Shown in pieces: positions 33,984 to 44,300 of a stretch of 64,000 nt of DNA (the stretch's first letter is position 1; the number at the start of each line of letters is the position of its first letter). The stretch is from Candidatus Regiella endosymbiont of Tuberolachnus salignus. Lineage in GTDB: Bacteria; Pseudomonadota; Gammaproteobacteria; Enterobacterales; Enterobacteriaceae. The position numbers were made by a program, and so were the translations under genes. The notes under the pieces are model-generated. The model had not been told where the DNA came from, ran no database searches, and saw only the letters and a list, made by a program, of their open reading frames with translations. The DNA lies in contig NZ_OZ026542.1 of NCBI RefSeq assembly GCF_964020115.1, positions 992,001 to 1,056,000 of the forward strand, in the 5' to 3' direction.

Positions 33984-34793
33984 TTAATGGTGATGAATAC
34001 AGATGGAATTGATTCATGAGCCAAAGTAAAGTGACTCGGTTCCATGGGACTATAGATAGGACTAAAATACAAGGTAATTAAAATATTTACCTTTAATTAC
34101 CTGTAGTTAAATCATGAAATCAAATCCCCCCAGCACAGTGACCGGACAATCGCATAAAAACCAGTAACTTATGAAGATTGTCCGGACACACCACTGACCT
34201 CATAGCGACCCAAAAGGATACGCAAAGGGTACGCAGAAAAAACTCAACAGAAACGCTTCCCTCTTTTTTTATTTTCACACTCTTCTTACTAGTGTTGATG
34301 CTATTTTAATCCAGTGGTACGTAGATACGCCCATCTGGCACCCAGTCATTTAACTGAACATGCTAAGCGGTTGGGTTCACTTTTTCTTCCTAAGGACAAT
34401 TACAACACAAGAGGATATTATTTAGTGTGTGGAAATTATCTAATTTATTGATTTTATTAGCTATAAATGCAGGATTTAAACCTGCGACCTACGACTTAGA
34501 AGATAGCAGAATAAATTTTAACATATTGATTTATAATAAAATGATCGTATTTATTACGTAACGAAACATCAAAAAATATCAACAACTATCAGTCTCCCTC
34601 AAAAAGGTATGGCACGTAATGTTATTCCCCTCGAACATGCCACATCACCATCCATACTAATTTCCAGTATTACTTGGTTAACATCTAAAATCCTCACATT
34701 TTTCTCGTTTAGTCCCCTTGTTCACTCAGAATTCACTTTTATCTTTAAGTTGTTTAAATTACAATTATGTAATTACAGTTTAGGTGCGACAAA
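33984..34793. other. Gene-poor prophage right edge
   Basis: No convincing gene. It holds an inverted repeat CCGGACAATC (34142-34151) / GATTGTCCGG (34176-34185), the phrase AAAGGATACGCAAAGGGTACGC, and the tRNA-Arg fragment described separately. It is AT-rich from 34400. It probably spans the join between the P2-like prophage and a different island. Confidence 0.6.
34469..34503 (-). pseudogene. tRNA-Arg (UCU) 3' fragment, probable attachment-site scar
   Basis: On the minus strand the sequence reads CTTCTAAGTCGTAGGTCGCAGG followed by TTTAAATCCTGC. This is the anticodon arm from the TCT anticodon, the variable loop and the T arm of a tRNA-Arg(UCU) with one change in the T loop. The acceptor strand that should follow is absent (ATTTATAGC instead). 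argU-type genes are common phage targets, so this is likely half of an old att site. Confidence 0.7.
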
Positions 34794-35075
34794 TTGAAAT
34801 TTTCATGGGATACAACAAAGGACAAAAATAATCAGTGCAAACATGGTATTAGCTTCACAGCCGCCAAGTTAGTATTCGACGATCCGTGGCACATAACACG
34901 TCAAGATCGCACTGAAGGGGGCGAATTAAGATGGCAAACTATCGGCATGATCGACAATATTGCACTTTTATTAGTCGCACATACCTGGAATGATGACGGA
35001 GAAGAACATATCCGTATTATTTCAGCACGACGAGCAAGTAAAACTGAGAGGAGGGTGTATGAACAAAATTCCTGA
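34794..35075 (+). CDS. brnT: BrnT-family toxin
   Basis: 93 aa with the BrnT pattern: KFSWDTTKDKNNQCKHGISFTAAKLVFDDPWH..., GMIDNIALLLVAHTW, EEHIRIISARRASKTERRVYE. BrnT is a RelE-fold ribonuclease toxin. The start is a TTG (34794); an ATG at 34803 is out of frame. It overlaps BrnA by 17 bp. Confidence 0.9.
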   Translation: MKFSWDTTKDKNNQCKHGISFTAAKLVFDDPWHITRQDRTEGGELRWQTIGMIDNIALLLVAHTWNDDGEEHIRIISARRASKTERRVYEQNS

Positions 35076-35331
35076 ATTTATTCGAAAAGAACTCGCCCTT
35101 TTGGCGGCGAAGCCAGAAAACAAAATAGATTTTTCAGATATTCCGGCAACGAGCAAGGAAGAATGGCAAGGTGCTGTAAGGGGGAAATTCTACCGCCCAC
35201 TGAAAAAACAACTTACCGTGCGTATAGATGCAGACGTCGTAGAATGGCTCAAATCACAAGGGGACGGCTATCAGTCGCGTATGAACTGTATTCTACGGGG
35301 AGCTATGTTATCGAAAATTCAGGGCGAGTAA
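35059..35331 (+). CDS. brnA: BrnA-family antitoxin
   Basis: 90 aa ending in a ribbon-helix-helix-like region (KKQLTVRIDADVVEWLKSQGDGYQSRMNCILRGAML). BrnA neutralises BrnT and represses the operon. The ATG at 35059 follows GAGGAGGG. The usual acidic linker and the conserved IPATSKEEW segment are present. Confidence 0.9.
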   Translation: MNKIPEFIRKELALLAAKPENKIDFSDIPATSKEEWQGAVRGKFYRPLKKQLTVRIDADVVEWLKSQGDGYQSRMNCILRGAMLSKIQGE

Positions 35332-35369
35332 TTGTCCTCACCTAGATTCAAACTTTTACACTATAAAAA

Positions 35370-35463
35370 TAGGCAACAAAGCACGACAAAACACAACTTT
35401 TCAGTCATTATTTATCAATAAGTTACCTATTCATTTCGACCTGCTATTTATGCCATTGCACGT
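35370..35463. repeat. Long direct repeat, left copy
   Basis: 94 bp from TAGGCAACAAAGCACGAC to GCCATTGCACGT, repeated at 37509-37602 with about three differences. The pair brackets the fimbrial genes at 35.6-37.4 kb. Confidence 0.85.
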
Positions 35464-35605
35464 CAATATTATCCTTTGTTTTCATTTCCACCCAACAGTG
35501 ATCGCTGATTTTACGCATAGTGAATGCAGCTGGCTCTCCTTCTGCTAGTCTTTTATCTAATGCCAAATAAGGACTAGACTCATCTCAGTACAAAAACCAG
35601 TTTTC

Positions 35606-35979
35606 ATGAGTTTGCTTGCTGTTGCAGTTGAAGCGGCGGTGATCGTCGATGTAGAAAGTTATCAAGCCGATATAGAACTAGAAGTTTCAAGCGGAGAGGG
35701 CAGTGCTCCCCGTTTACAGATTGGCAAAAAACGATGGTCGATATGCTTAAAGATGAACAAGGTAATCTGTTGTGTAATCAAGAAGTGGCCAGTGATATCG
35801 GTAAAGCGCGCATTAATAGCGAAGGGGTGTTTACACTCGAGGTCAGTGCCGCCAAACCGCAGATCCCCGTTACCGGCAACGATGGCAAATCGCGTTTAGT
35901 TTATTCACTGCCGCCAAGCCCAGAGGGTGAGCGCGATGAAGTGCGCTTTGTCGATGTATTAAGCCCTCCCGCAAGAACA
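35606..35979 (+). pseudogene. Fragment of a fimbrial export/assembly gene (possible usher end)
   Basis: Coding potential begins MSLLAVAVEAAVIVDVESYQADIELEVSSGEGSAPRLQIG and moves to another frame near 35733, continuing DMLKDEQGNLLCNQEVASDIGKARINSEGVFTLEVSAAKPQIPV...SPPAR. The second frame runs without a stop into the adhesin-like protein that starts at 35980. The pattern DEQGN...INSEGVFTLEV resembles the C-terminal domains of alternative (CS1-type) ushers. That assignment is tentative. Confidence 0.35.
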
Positions 35980-37404
35980 ATGCTCACCGCCTATTTGGCG
36001 GTAATGCTGTTGTTATGGGGGTCGGTGAGTGAGAGCAGGGCGCAAGAGATCGTAATTACAGCGGAATTCCGGCCATCATTGCTAAACAAAGGCAAGGATG
36101 GTTTTCAGAATACAACGGAGAGTACGGGGATATGCGCCGATGAGCCTAAAGTTAAAGCGAGATGTCAAAATGAAAAGGTATTTAGTATTAAGTTAGCAGG
36201 TTATGCCATACAAGAGGAGGATATCCCGGCAATGGGCTCGGAGAGAGACGGTATTTATATTAAATTCCCTGCTTCACCGGGTCAACCTTTGAAGATCCGG
36301 TTAAGAGAAGATAGTAAAACTATGATAGAAGCAAAGAAACCCGGAGAATTTACCATAACCAAAGTCGGTGCTAGCTATCGAGAGCGTTTTTTCGGCCATG
36401 TTCCGGGTGCTCTGGATCGTAAGTGGTTTTCTACTTGGCAGGGACGTACTAACCTCGCTGTTTCCAAATCGCCCTGTCCAGCTGATGGTAGTATCGGACT
36501 TTTCGAGGTAGGCTCATATGGTGCTGACCATTTTTTATGGAAGATTAAGGAAGATGGCATCTGCTACAAACAATCGGAATATCGTCGCCCTTTAAATAGA
36601 GAAACCCCTTCGTCGAGTCGTACGGAGAAAGGAGCAATCCGGCTAGAGGCAACAAAAGGGACGGGGAGTGGTATCCATTGCCTAGATGATAATTGTTCTG
36701 CTACGATGCAAAATATCAGTTTTGCCTATGTGTTAAAGCTGCCAGATCCCTTATCCATGGCCAGCGGCATCTATACAAATGTTGATACCTTGGCCTTCAC
36801 TGTCGGCAATAGTTCAACTGACGATATTGATTTTGGCGATAATTTTAAATGGTTTGGTGATCAGAACGTCACCTTAAAGTTCAAGCTTGAGGTGGCTCAT
36901 GATCTCAAAGTCACGCCGGAATTTGGTGCTGAAAAGGTCATTTTAGTGCCACAAGACGGCAGTCAGCGCGGCTGGGATCGCTATCTTAGTGGCTGTAGCA
37001 AACCGACTAAGCTTACCGGCCGCAGTCAGTTCAGGCTGTCTTCTTCGGGTGAATTTACCGTTTATGTGAAATGTGACAAAGATTTTTCTCAACAGGATGG
37101 TGAATACGCTTTAATCAGCGAAAAAGATCCCAGCAATGAGGTTCCGGTGCGTGCTTTCCTCACCCTGGCTAGCAATATTGTGATTAAAGGCGGCAGCCAA
37201 AAGTCCGTCACCAGGCAACCCCTTCGTACTAAAAAAGATCTCAACCATAATATCTTTCACACCAATAGCCCAGCGCAAAATTATCCCGGCCATATTGATT
37301 TTGAAGTCAGTGGCAAAAAACACATTGACACCTTATTAACTAATCAGCCCGATACCTATAAAGGCAATGTCACTATTGTATTTGATGCCAATATTCATAC
37401 TTAA
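35980..37404 (+). CDS. Secreted fimbrial tip/adhesin-like protein (CS1-type candidate)
   Basis: 474 aa from an internal ATG with a clear signal peptide, MLTAYLAVMLLLWGSVSESRAQ, then EIVITAEFRP. The N-terminal region has several cysteines (GICADEPKVKARC, CPADG, DGICYK, IHCLDDNC). The C-terminal 150 residues end KKHIDTLLTNQPDTYKGNVTIVFDANI, like the last strand of pilin subunits of the CS1/alpha class. It may be a two-domain tip adhesin. The preceding frame is open, so a longer read-through protein is also possible. No chaperone or complete usher is nearby, so it is probably orphaned. Confidence 0.5.
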   Translation: MLTAYLAVMLLLWGSVSESRAQEIVITAEFRPSLLNKGKDGFQNTTESTGICADEPKVKARCQNEKVFSIKLAGYAIQEEDIPAMGSERDGIYIKFPASPGQPLKIRLREDSKTMIEAKKPGEFTITKVGASYRERFFGHVPGALDRKWFSTWQGRTNLAVSKSPCPADGSIGLFEVGSYGADHFLWKIKEDGICYKQSEYRRPLNRETPSSSRTEKGAIRLEATKGTGSGIHCLDDNCSATMQNISFAYVLKLPDPLSMASGIYTNVDTLAFTVGNSSTDDIDFGDNFKWFGDQNVTLKFKLEVAHDLKVTPEFGAEKVILVPQDGSQRGWDRYLSGCSKPTKLTGRSQFRLSSSGEFTVYVKCDKDFSQQDGEYALISEKDPSNEVPVRAFLTLASNIVIKGGSQKSVTRQPLRTKKDLNHNIFHTNSPAQNYPGHIDFEVSGKKHIDTLLTNQPDTYKGNVTIVFDANIHT

Positions 37405-37508
37405 CCTTAATATCTGAATTCGGGATAAGCAGGCGGTTTTACTAATAGTTACACTAAAGAAAAATAATTCATTAAAAACAAATAAATAAAATATTTTTGC
37501 TTATATAA

Positions 37509-37602
37509 TAGGCAACAAAGCACGACAAAACACAACTTTTCAGTCATTATTTATCAATAAGTTACTTATTCATTTCGACCTGTTATTTGTGCCATTGCAC
37601 GT
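37509..37602. repeat. Long direct repeat, right copy
   Basis: 94 bp nearly identical to 35370-35463. It lies between the adhesin-like gene and the endonuclease pseudogene. The remaining part of this 280-bp interval is AT-rich without a gene. Confidence 0.85.
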
Positions 37603-37684
37603 TAAGTGTTGTCGTTGTTCGTCTAATAAAATTCTTTTTTATTAGGCAACAGATATAAAGTTTATTCTTTAAAAGCCAGCCGTA

Positions 37685-38626
37685 TTATTTCGTGTCTTTT
37701 CTACAACTATCTCCGTAAATACTGCTTGCCCATTCAGGGTGATCAATAAAAGGATTGCGATTTCCCTGACGCTCGTAGATACGTTCATTACGACGGCGTT
37801 CCCAATTGGAGACCGGGTCTTGTGCATGCCATTCTAGCAATGTGCAGAGTTTTCCCAGTTCATTACCACTAGTACCTGTTTTATCGACCAAGCTTAAATC
37901 ACCCACTTTAGAATCATCGTTGCCTTCGTAACGTACATCCATATAAAAAAGCATCCGACTGACATCCCCTTTGACATTATCGGCAGGTTCAAAACTATCG
38001 CGATCAGTTTTATTCCCCGGTGACTCTGTCAAAGGCGTGCCGCCTCAGTCAAAATCCTTGTTCCGGCGTGTATTATTCACGCTAATATCAGCTGGCCGTA
38101 AATGATGAATATCTGTATAAGCAAACTGACTGGGTTTAGGAAAACCGTGACTTTTCGCCCAAACGTGCTCCCGACTCCAAGCATTTTGATCGTTCGTCTG
38201 TCCTGACCTGAAATTTTTGGGCACCGAGCGACCAGTATAAAGTAATATGATATTATCAGTATTATTTGGGTCTTCGTCGGTGTACTCCAGTTGCTCCCAT
38301 ACGCTTTGATAATTGAAATGTTTATGCCGTTTGATAATACTGTTCAGGGTGCTTTTTAACATCGCACCGCTCTTACCACCTGCACTGCAATAATAATTAC
38401 TGACCTCGGGCAGTACGCTGTTGATATCTTTTTCAATGACGGGTTCGGTGACTACATTCCCTAGCACGAATGTGACAGGATAGGTATTAACGGGACAGAG
38501 ATTATCTTTATTTTGAGCGCTGAGGATGCCAGAATCTGTTATACAATAGGTTCGTACTTGCTCAGCTTGAATTCCTATCGATATCGACAGTACGAATAGG
38601 AATAATAATTGATAGAACCATTTCAT
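37685..38626 (-). pseudogene. Secreted endonuclease I family nuclease, interrupted by TGA
   Basis: A signal peptide (MKWFYQLLFLFVLSISIGIQA) is followed by the endonuclease I fold: RSGQTNDQNAWSREHVWAKSHGF, DIHHLRPADISVNNTRRNKDFD, then a stop codon TGA at 38045-38047. The same frame continues GGTPLTESPGNKTDRDSFEPADNVKGDVSRMLFYMDVRYEG...ERQGNRNPFIDHPEW. The catalytic His (REHVW) and metal-binding Asn/Glu region are intact. The stop replaces a residue that is aromatic in relatives, and no other lesion is visible. Probably inactive; stop-codon readthrough cannot be excluded. Confidence 0.88.
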
Positions 38627-39185
38627 GGGAACACTCCTTCTTATAAAAAATCCCTGCTTAGGCTAATAAGCATCTAATAATTTATTTAGATAAATAAAAA
38701 TCAATTAAATAAATTTTATATTAATTTCAGTCAATTTTTAATTATTCGATTATGCTAAATTATCTTATTGATGCAATGAAATACATTAAGCAATTATATT
38801 GCCGTGTATTTACCATTGGAATAAATAATATTATGGCACTGTGAGGAGAGAGTCTTCTTGACAAAAAATAATGCGCGATCAGGGCATCCGTATTTTCAAC
38901 ACCTTGCCTGTATTTTTACAGATATCATCAAATAGAGGTGAGTAAAAGCTGAATTGAAGATTCGAAATACCAATAAAATAAGCGTTTTTTAATAGTATTA
39001 TCATGGCATTATATTTACAATTTTTACCATAAATTAATCATCACGGTGAAAATAAAATACCATGAAAATGAACAATTATAAATCATTACCAAATAATTAT
39101 AGTCTTAGTAAATATGGTTAACAAGAAAAACAAACACAACAAATTTTATTACAATGAAAAAATACAGAATAAAAATTAGGATGTA
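38627..39185. other. AT-rich intergenic stretch
   Basis: 559 bp with very high A+T and no supported gene. It separates the divergent nuclease and YopT-like genes and should hold both promoters. I see no clear terminator or conserved operator. Confidence 0.6.
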
Positions 39186-40238
39186 ATGATGAAACTTTCT
39201 CAACCTGGTAAATTAAATGAATTTTTTTCAAGAAGTGCTGGCTTATTTGATAGAGAATATTTAAAGAAAAAATTAAACAGTTTTATTGAGAATAATAACA
39301 CAGAACAGAATATGTTAGGTAATGATGCCCGTGAGGAACGTCGAGGCAATCTAGAAAAATGTTGTCAAATCCACAATACACCCGCCACCTTTGAAAAAAC
39401 AAAAATTACAACTAATTATGAAGATGACGTAATAAAGAAAACACGAATTCCGATTATTCAACGTTCAGAAGAAAAAGGTAGTAGTTCATACTGCATGCTT
39501 TTTGATCAGATTGATTATGTAAATGATATAAGAGAAAAAAAACAAAAAGATATTATAGCAAGCGGAGTTATTATAACGGGAAGAAAAAAAGTCGAAGAAA
39601 ACGGAAAAATCATTACAGATAAGAGTATTCTTTTTTTAGGACAAGCGGGATTATGTTATGGATTAACATTGGCATGGTTGGCCAGACAAGGGAGCCCTGA
39701 CAGCGCCGATTTTTTTGATTACATTAAAACAGAAGCAGGGTATAAAGAAGTCGTATTAAGACAGATGTGGCAGCCATATAAATATGACACTTCTTCCCGA
39801 ATATTTATTAAATATAAAGAGGTACCTATTTTTATAACAAAAATAAAAAAAAGCGACTTTGGAGTAAATAATTATTACTACAGTAGGCAGAGAGATAAAA
39901 AAAATCATAGTGAAGATAAAAAAAAGTATACTTACACAGATACGGACTATATAAATGATATAACAGGTAAAGTACATCAACGGGAAGACAAAATAAATAC
40001 ATTATCAACCAGTGATGATGTATTACCAATCAGTGATGGTAGATACCATGTTACATGTCTTATAAAAAATAGAAATTCACATTCTATAGGTATATTTATT
40101 GATCAAAAAACTGACACCTTTAAACTTTTTGACGCCAATTATGGCGAATTTTCATTTTGTGATCTTGCACACATGAAAAAATCTGTCTTATCTTGGCAGC
40201 TAAACATAGACCATATCACCTCCTTCAAGGTGATATGA
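39186..40238 (+). CDS. YopT-like cysteine protease effector (peptidase C58 candidate)
   Basis: 350 aa, lysine-rich and encoded by AT-rich DNA unlike its phage neighbours. The triad expected for C58 is visible. Cys157 is in GLCYGLTLAWL. His299 is in RNSHSIGIFID. Asp316 is in FKLFDANYGEF, very like the FDPNxGEF of YopT/AvrPphB relatives. The His-Asp spacing (17) and total size are near those of YopT (16; 322 aa). Such proteases are type III effectors that cut lipidated host GTPases. No signal peptide is present. Residues 1-120 may carry the secretion signal. The ATG pair at 39186/39189 follows AGGATGTA. No chaperone gene is next to it. Confidence 0.75.
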   Translation: MMKLSQPGKLNEFFSRSAGLFDREYLKKKLNSFIENNNTEQNMLGNDAREERRGNLEKCCQIHNTPATFEKTKITTNYEDDVIKKTRIPIIQRSEEKGSSSYCMLFDQIDYVNDIREKKQKDIIASGVIITGRKKVEENGKIITDKSILFLGQAGLCYGLTLAWLARQGSPDSADFFDYIKTEAGYKEVVLRQMWQPYKYDTSSRIFIKYKEVPIFITKIKKSDFGVNNYYYSRQRDKKNHSEDKKKYTYTDTDYINDITGKVHQREDKINTLSTSDDVLPISDGRYHVTCLIKNRNSHSIGIFIDQKTDTFKLFDANYGEFSFCDLAHMKKSVLSWQLNIDHITSFKVI

Positions 40239-40260
40239 CCCTTGCCGTCAATTGATATGA

Positions 40261-40965
40261 TTACTTATCGTATATAGCGGTTTTGATATAAAAAAAACCT
40301 GATAAGGCATTAGATTTATTGAAATCATTGATGATGCCAGCAAATTCATATTTTATGGTTAATGCGTTATAAACGCTATTTTTATACGCGCCAACCCAAT
40401 AGTTATAGGTGGTATACCAATCAAAAAGATCGCCCTCATTATTTTCTTCACCGGTCATAGAATAATGCATAGGTGCCACGGCGATAGATTCTTTCATATC
40501 AATATCAATCGTTTTTGTGTGATTTGTCTGATAATGACACAGTTGTAGCGGTCTCATTTGTGCCGAATAGACCAATCTGCCTGACGCATTGTAAATCGCT
40601 AATCCGTAGCGAGTAGTTTTTTTCGCCATTGCAGCAAAAACATACACCGTCATCAGAGAGGTTTGATGATTTCCCATTTTATACTCTTCAGGTATTCCGC
40701 TGGTTGCAGGGTAAAAAATAAAAACACCGCCACTGATTTTATAGGCATGAAAACCGGACACCTCTGTTTGTTCGAACATATAGGTGTTCACTTTTTTTGC
40801 ATAACTGACAAAAATCATGATAGGAATGTCTTTGGGTATCGACGTCGTAAACGTGGCGCCGTGAGCGGCGGTGATCGTTAATCGTTCAATCAGGTTCATC
40901 GGCGACACTTCAGGCGACATCCACAATCTACCTGAGGGATTTCTTATCGCAAATCCAAATGACAT
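40261..40965 (-). CDS. Lambda-type tail accessory protein, distal to gpJ
   Basis: 234 aa from MSFGFAIRNPSGRLWMSPEVSPM; the upstream in-frame ATG at 41001 lies inside the previous gene and is less likely. The start motif, a short beta domain FAIRNPSGRL..., recurs at residues ~122-140 as YGLAIYNASGRLVYSAQMRP, so the protein contains two related modules. Proteins of this type (DUF6453-like) lie behind lambda-type J genes in enterobacterial prophages. Function unknown; possibly virion decoration or host factor. Confidence 0.6.
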   Translation of the reverse strand: MSFGFAIRNPSGRLWMSPEVSPMNLIERLTITAAHGATFTTSIPKDIPIMIFVSYAKKVNTYMFEQTEVSGFHAYKISGGVFIFYPATSGIPEEYKMGNHQTSLMTVYVFAAMAKKTTRYGLAIYNASGRLVYSAQMRPLQLCHYQTNHTKTIDIDMKESIAVAPMHYSMTGEENNEGDLFDWYTTYNYWVGAYKNSVYNALTIKYEFAGIINDFNKSNALSGFFYIKTAIYDK

Positions 40966-40967
40966 GT

Positions 40968-41258
40968 TTACTCCATGTAGACAATAATAAAAGCGCCACA
41001 AACGTGAGAATCGAAGAAAGTATCATTGGCATCTTCACGCCAGGTGACGGTATTACCTGAAACGGTGACATTATAATGCTGCCCAAATTTGTTTTTTTGG
41101 CAAGCATTGACCATCACTTTTAATGTTAATCCGTTAGGTACCCTATAGGTTTTCGTGCCACTGTGTTCATAATTGATACAATCTAAAATAAACATTGGCG
41201 TGATGGCTGTGACTAAATCTGTTCCATCATCCAGTTTTATTTGTATCCCGTACTTCAT
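40968..41258 (-). CDS. Small phage protein between gpJ and the terminal gene
   Basis: 96 aa (MKYGIQIKLDDGTDLVTAITPMFILDC...), predicted beta-rich. Its stop precedes the next gene's ATG by 2 bp, so the two are coupled. It shares with the following protein the property of starting with a short strand describing a state or value (YGIQIKLDDGTDL). No firm family name. Confidence 0.6.
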   Translation of the reverse strand: MKYGIQIKLDDGTDLVTAITPMFILDCINYEHSGTKTYRVPNGLTLKVMVNACQKNKFGQHYNVTVSGNTVTWREDANDTFFDSHVCGAFIIVYME

Positions 41259-41305
41259 CGTGTTTCACCGTTATTTTTATTTAATGGGTTTGAATGATTT
41301 TATTA

Positions 41306-44300
41306 TTACAATTCACCAAAGCGCACCCGTAACACGCCTCTTTCATCGTACACATCAATGCGGTTATTTTTAATGGTCATTCTGGCTTTTCCTTTGCCGG
41401 TGCCGTTCATTTCAATGCCGCCGTTTTTACTCCATCGCCAGCCTGAGGTGTTGGCGACATAATTGGTCGATTGGAGGGTGTTGCCAATTTTGGCATTGGT
41501 GATACTGCCGTCTTGAATAAAGCCTTCACGGATAAAGACTTGATTATTTTTGACCGCAAAGGGCGAGAATTTTTTGCCCTGCTGACCGCTTAACAGCACA
41601 AAATGATCGGCATTAAACCCGATTTGCGATTTCACACGGCCACCCTGGGTTTCCACACCGACCACCATGCCGGCATCATAATACTTACCCTGGTACGTGA
41701 TCCCCGCCTTAATGCTGTACAGGGCATTGCCGCCGGTAGCGTTAAAGTGAGTGGTGGCTTTGGTTTCCAGCGCCGCTTCATTTTTGCTTAATCGGGCGGT
41801 AACCGCCGTTTGATGTAGACTCAAGGCTTGCTTCGCCTTGGATTGGGTCTTTTTAATCTCCAGTGTCTCGGCCTTGGCCTGGTCAAACTGGGTCGCCATG
41901 AGCGTCTTATAACTGTTTAACGCCTTGTCCATCCTGGCGACCCCTTGCTGCACATCTCTCGTCTGATAACCGCTGATTTGTTTTGTCAACACTATCTTTT
42001 TTGAATAGTTATTGAGTGCGTTACCGATCCCGTTAAACCGGCTATTCATGGACAATTCGGTACGGTCTATTCTCTCGATCAATTCTTTACCGGCTTTTGT
42101 CGTCATGATGTCATCACGCAGTTGATCGAGCAGCAATCGGGTATCCTTACTCGACTCTCCTCTGACCCAGGCTGTCCAGGCGCCAAGATTTCCAGTGCGA
42201 TCAACCAGTCTGGCGCGAAAGTAAAAGGCTTTCCCTGCCGCCAAGCCTTGCATCGCGTAATAACGCTGCGGATAGGGTACCTCGGTTAACGGTTTTCCCT
42301 CTGAACGAGGCGAGGTAATCTTCTGGCTGTATTCTCGCTCTGTTTGGTATTCGAGCTCCGTAGTGAAGGTATCTTCCACCCCGGCAGGAAATGACCAATT
42401 GAGTGTGATGCCAGACACCATTGGCGTTGTCATCAAGCCCATGGGCTGAGGCGGGGGGTGTGCTTTCCCTTGAAGCGGGGTCGCTGGCGTGGTCACCCAC
42501 AGGCTGGCGCTCCCCGCGGCGTTAATCGCACGCACTCTTGCCTGATAACGTCCTGCATAACTGTTTGGTACGTCAAATCCGCAGGTTAATACCCGCAGTA
42601 GCGGCGTCCAGTTGCCGTTATCGCGCCGCCATTGAGCATCGTAAGCGGTGGCACCGGTGGCCGCTTGCCAGCTCACTTGCACTGTGGTGACGGCTAAACC
42701 TTGCGCAATCACCGTTTGACTGGTAAGCGTGAGGTGGGTCGGAGGGGGCTGAAGGGTCAATGGAATAACGCTAATCGGCCTCTCGTCAAGGCGGGTGCCA
42801 CTGTCGATACGTTCATATTTATCCGGATCATGTTGGACAGCGTTAATACGATAGGTGTTGTCGTTATTGTCTTCGATACGGGTCACCCGGTAGTGCTGCA
42901 GCGCTAAATCATCGGCCTCCACCGACCAAATCGCCTCCCGTTGCGGCGTTTCCGTGTAGGGTACGGTAACGGTAATGATTTGACCGTTAATCGCCTGTAC
43001 GGTGCGGGCTTGGGCGATACCACTGGGTAAATTGATTATCAGTCGATCACCGAATTTGACGTCAGCCAGGCGATCTAACGTGATTTTTGCCCCCGCGGCA
43101 TGACAAATTCGCCCGCCACTTTTTTTGCCCGATAACATCTCATCCGCCACCGCAATAATATGCCCCGGTAACGGGATCGCCCCTTCTAGCCCGACAGCAA
43201 AGCTAATTAAGCGGTCTTTCGCATTGGTCAGTAATGCCCAACGCCCCCGCCGGTGGGCTTCGGTTTGCCGAATACAGCCTATCGCCGTGGTGCTCAGGGG
43301 ATGAATGCCATAGCGCCGCACCAAGGTGTCATCGGAGATAGCCTCGAGGGTATCCTGATAGCCGTTAGTCGGATCGCTCCAGCTGACCAGCGCGTTGCTG
43401 TAGCGGCTTTTAGCCGAGGTGCTGGCGTAGGTGAAACGCCCGTCGATCACATTAGCCCGGGTGTACAAATAATCACGGTCACGCGGCATATCGGCCAGCG
43501 CACAGAGTTGATTGTTTGCCCAGTAGGTCATGCCACGAAATATCGCCGCCAAATCCCGCAGGACAGTAAAGGCTTCAGCCTGTGATTGGATATATACATC
43601 ACACAAAAAGCGCGGCTCTGTGCCGTTTCCGCCTTTGCCATCAGGGACTAATTGATCGCAGTATTGCGCAATGCGATACAGCTCCCACTTATCCACCTGC
43701 GCCGCGGTTAAGCGATGACCGAGACCAAAGCGATCAGCGAGCAAAATATCGTAAAACACCCAAGCCGGATTATTGCTGTATGCCCATTTAAAGGTACCGT
43801 TCCAGGTGCCACTGTAAGTTCGTATAACGGGATCGTAGGTTGTCGGCACCCGTATGATGCGCATCTTGGGTTCACAGGCAATCACGGGGATCTGCTGGAA
43901 CTGGCTGGCATCGAATTCAACATACAGCAAGGCGGTGTTGGGATAACGCAATTTGGCATCGATAATTTCAGCCAAGGCGTCAATGTGCATCCTATCGGCG
44001 AGTCGTTGATGGGTACTGTTCGGTGTCAAGCGACAAACACGGAGTTGCCAGCCAGTTTTGGCTTCAGGTAAGTTAATACGGTGTGAGCGCTGATAGCGCG
44101 TCGTGGTTTTACCCTCGACGGCTGTGTTGAGTACCCTGTGGTAGGCGCCGCCATCGGTGGCAATGTCTATCGCATAGTCAATGCGAGTGCCGTTCACATC
44201 ACCGTTATCCTTCTGACGTTGCAGCGCTGGCCAGTTGAAGCGAAGGCGAACCGCGGATAATTGCGTATTGTTAATCGCCTGCACCCAAGGGGTGTTCGAT

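Noticed and set aside
34142..34185. Inverted repeat CCGGACAATC/GATTGTCCGG as a terminator
   Set aside because: The loop is 24 nt and no T run follows on either strand. It may be a protein-binding site, but there is no evidence for what binds.
35341..35605. Riboswitch or RNA gene in the 270-bp leader before the fimbrial segment
   Set aside because: I see the direct repeat but no conserved RNA fold or known motif.
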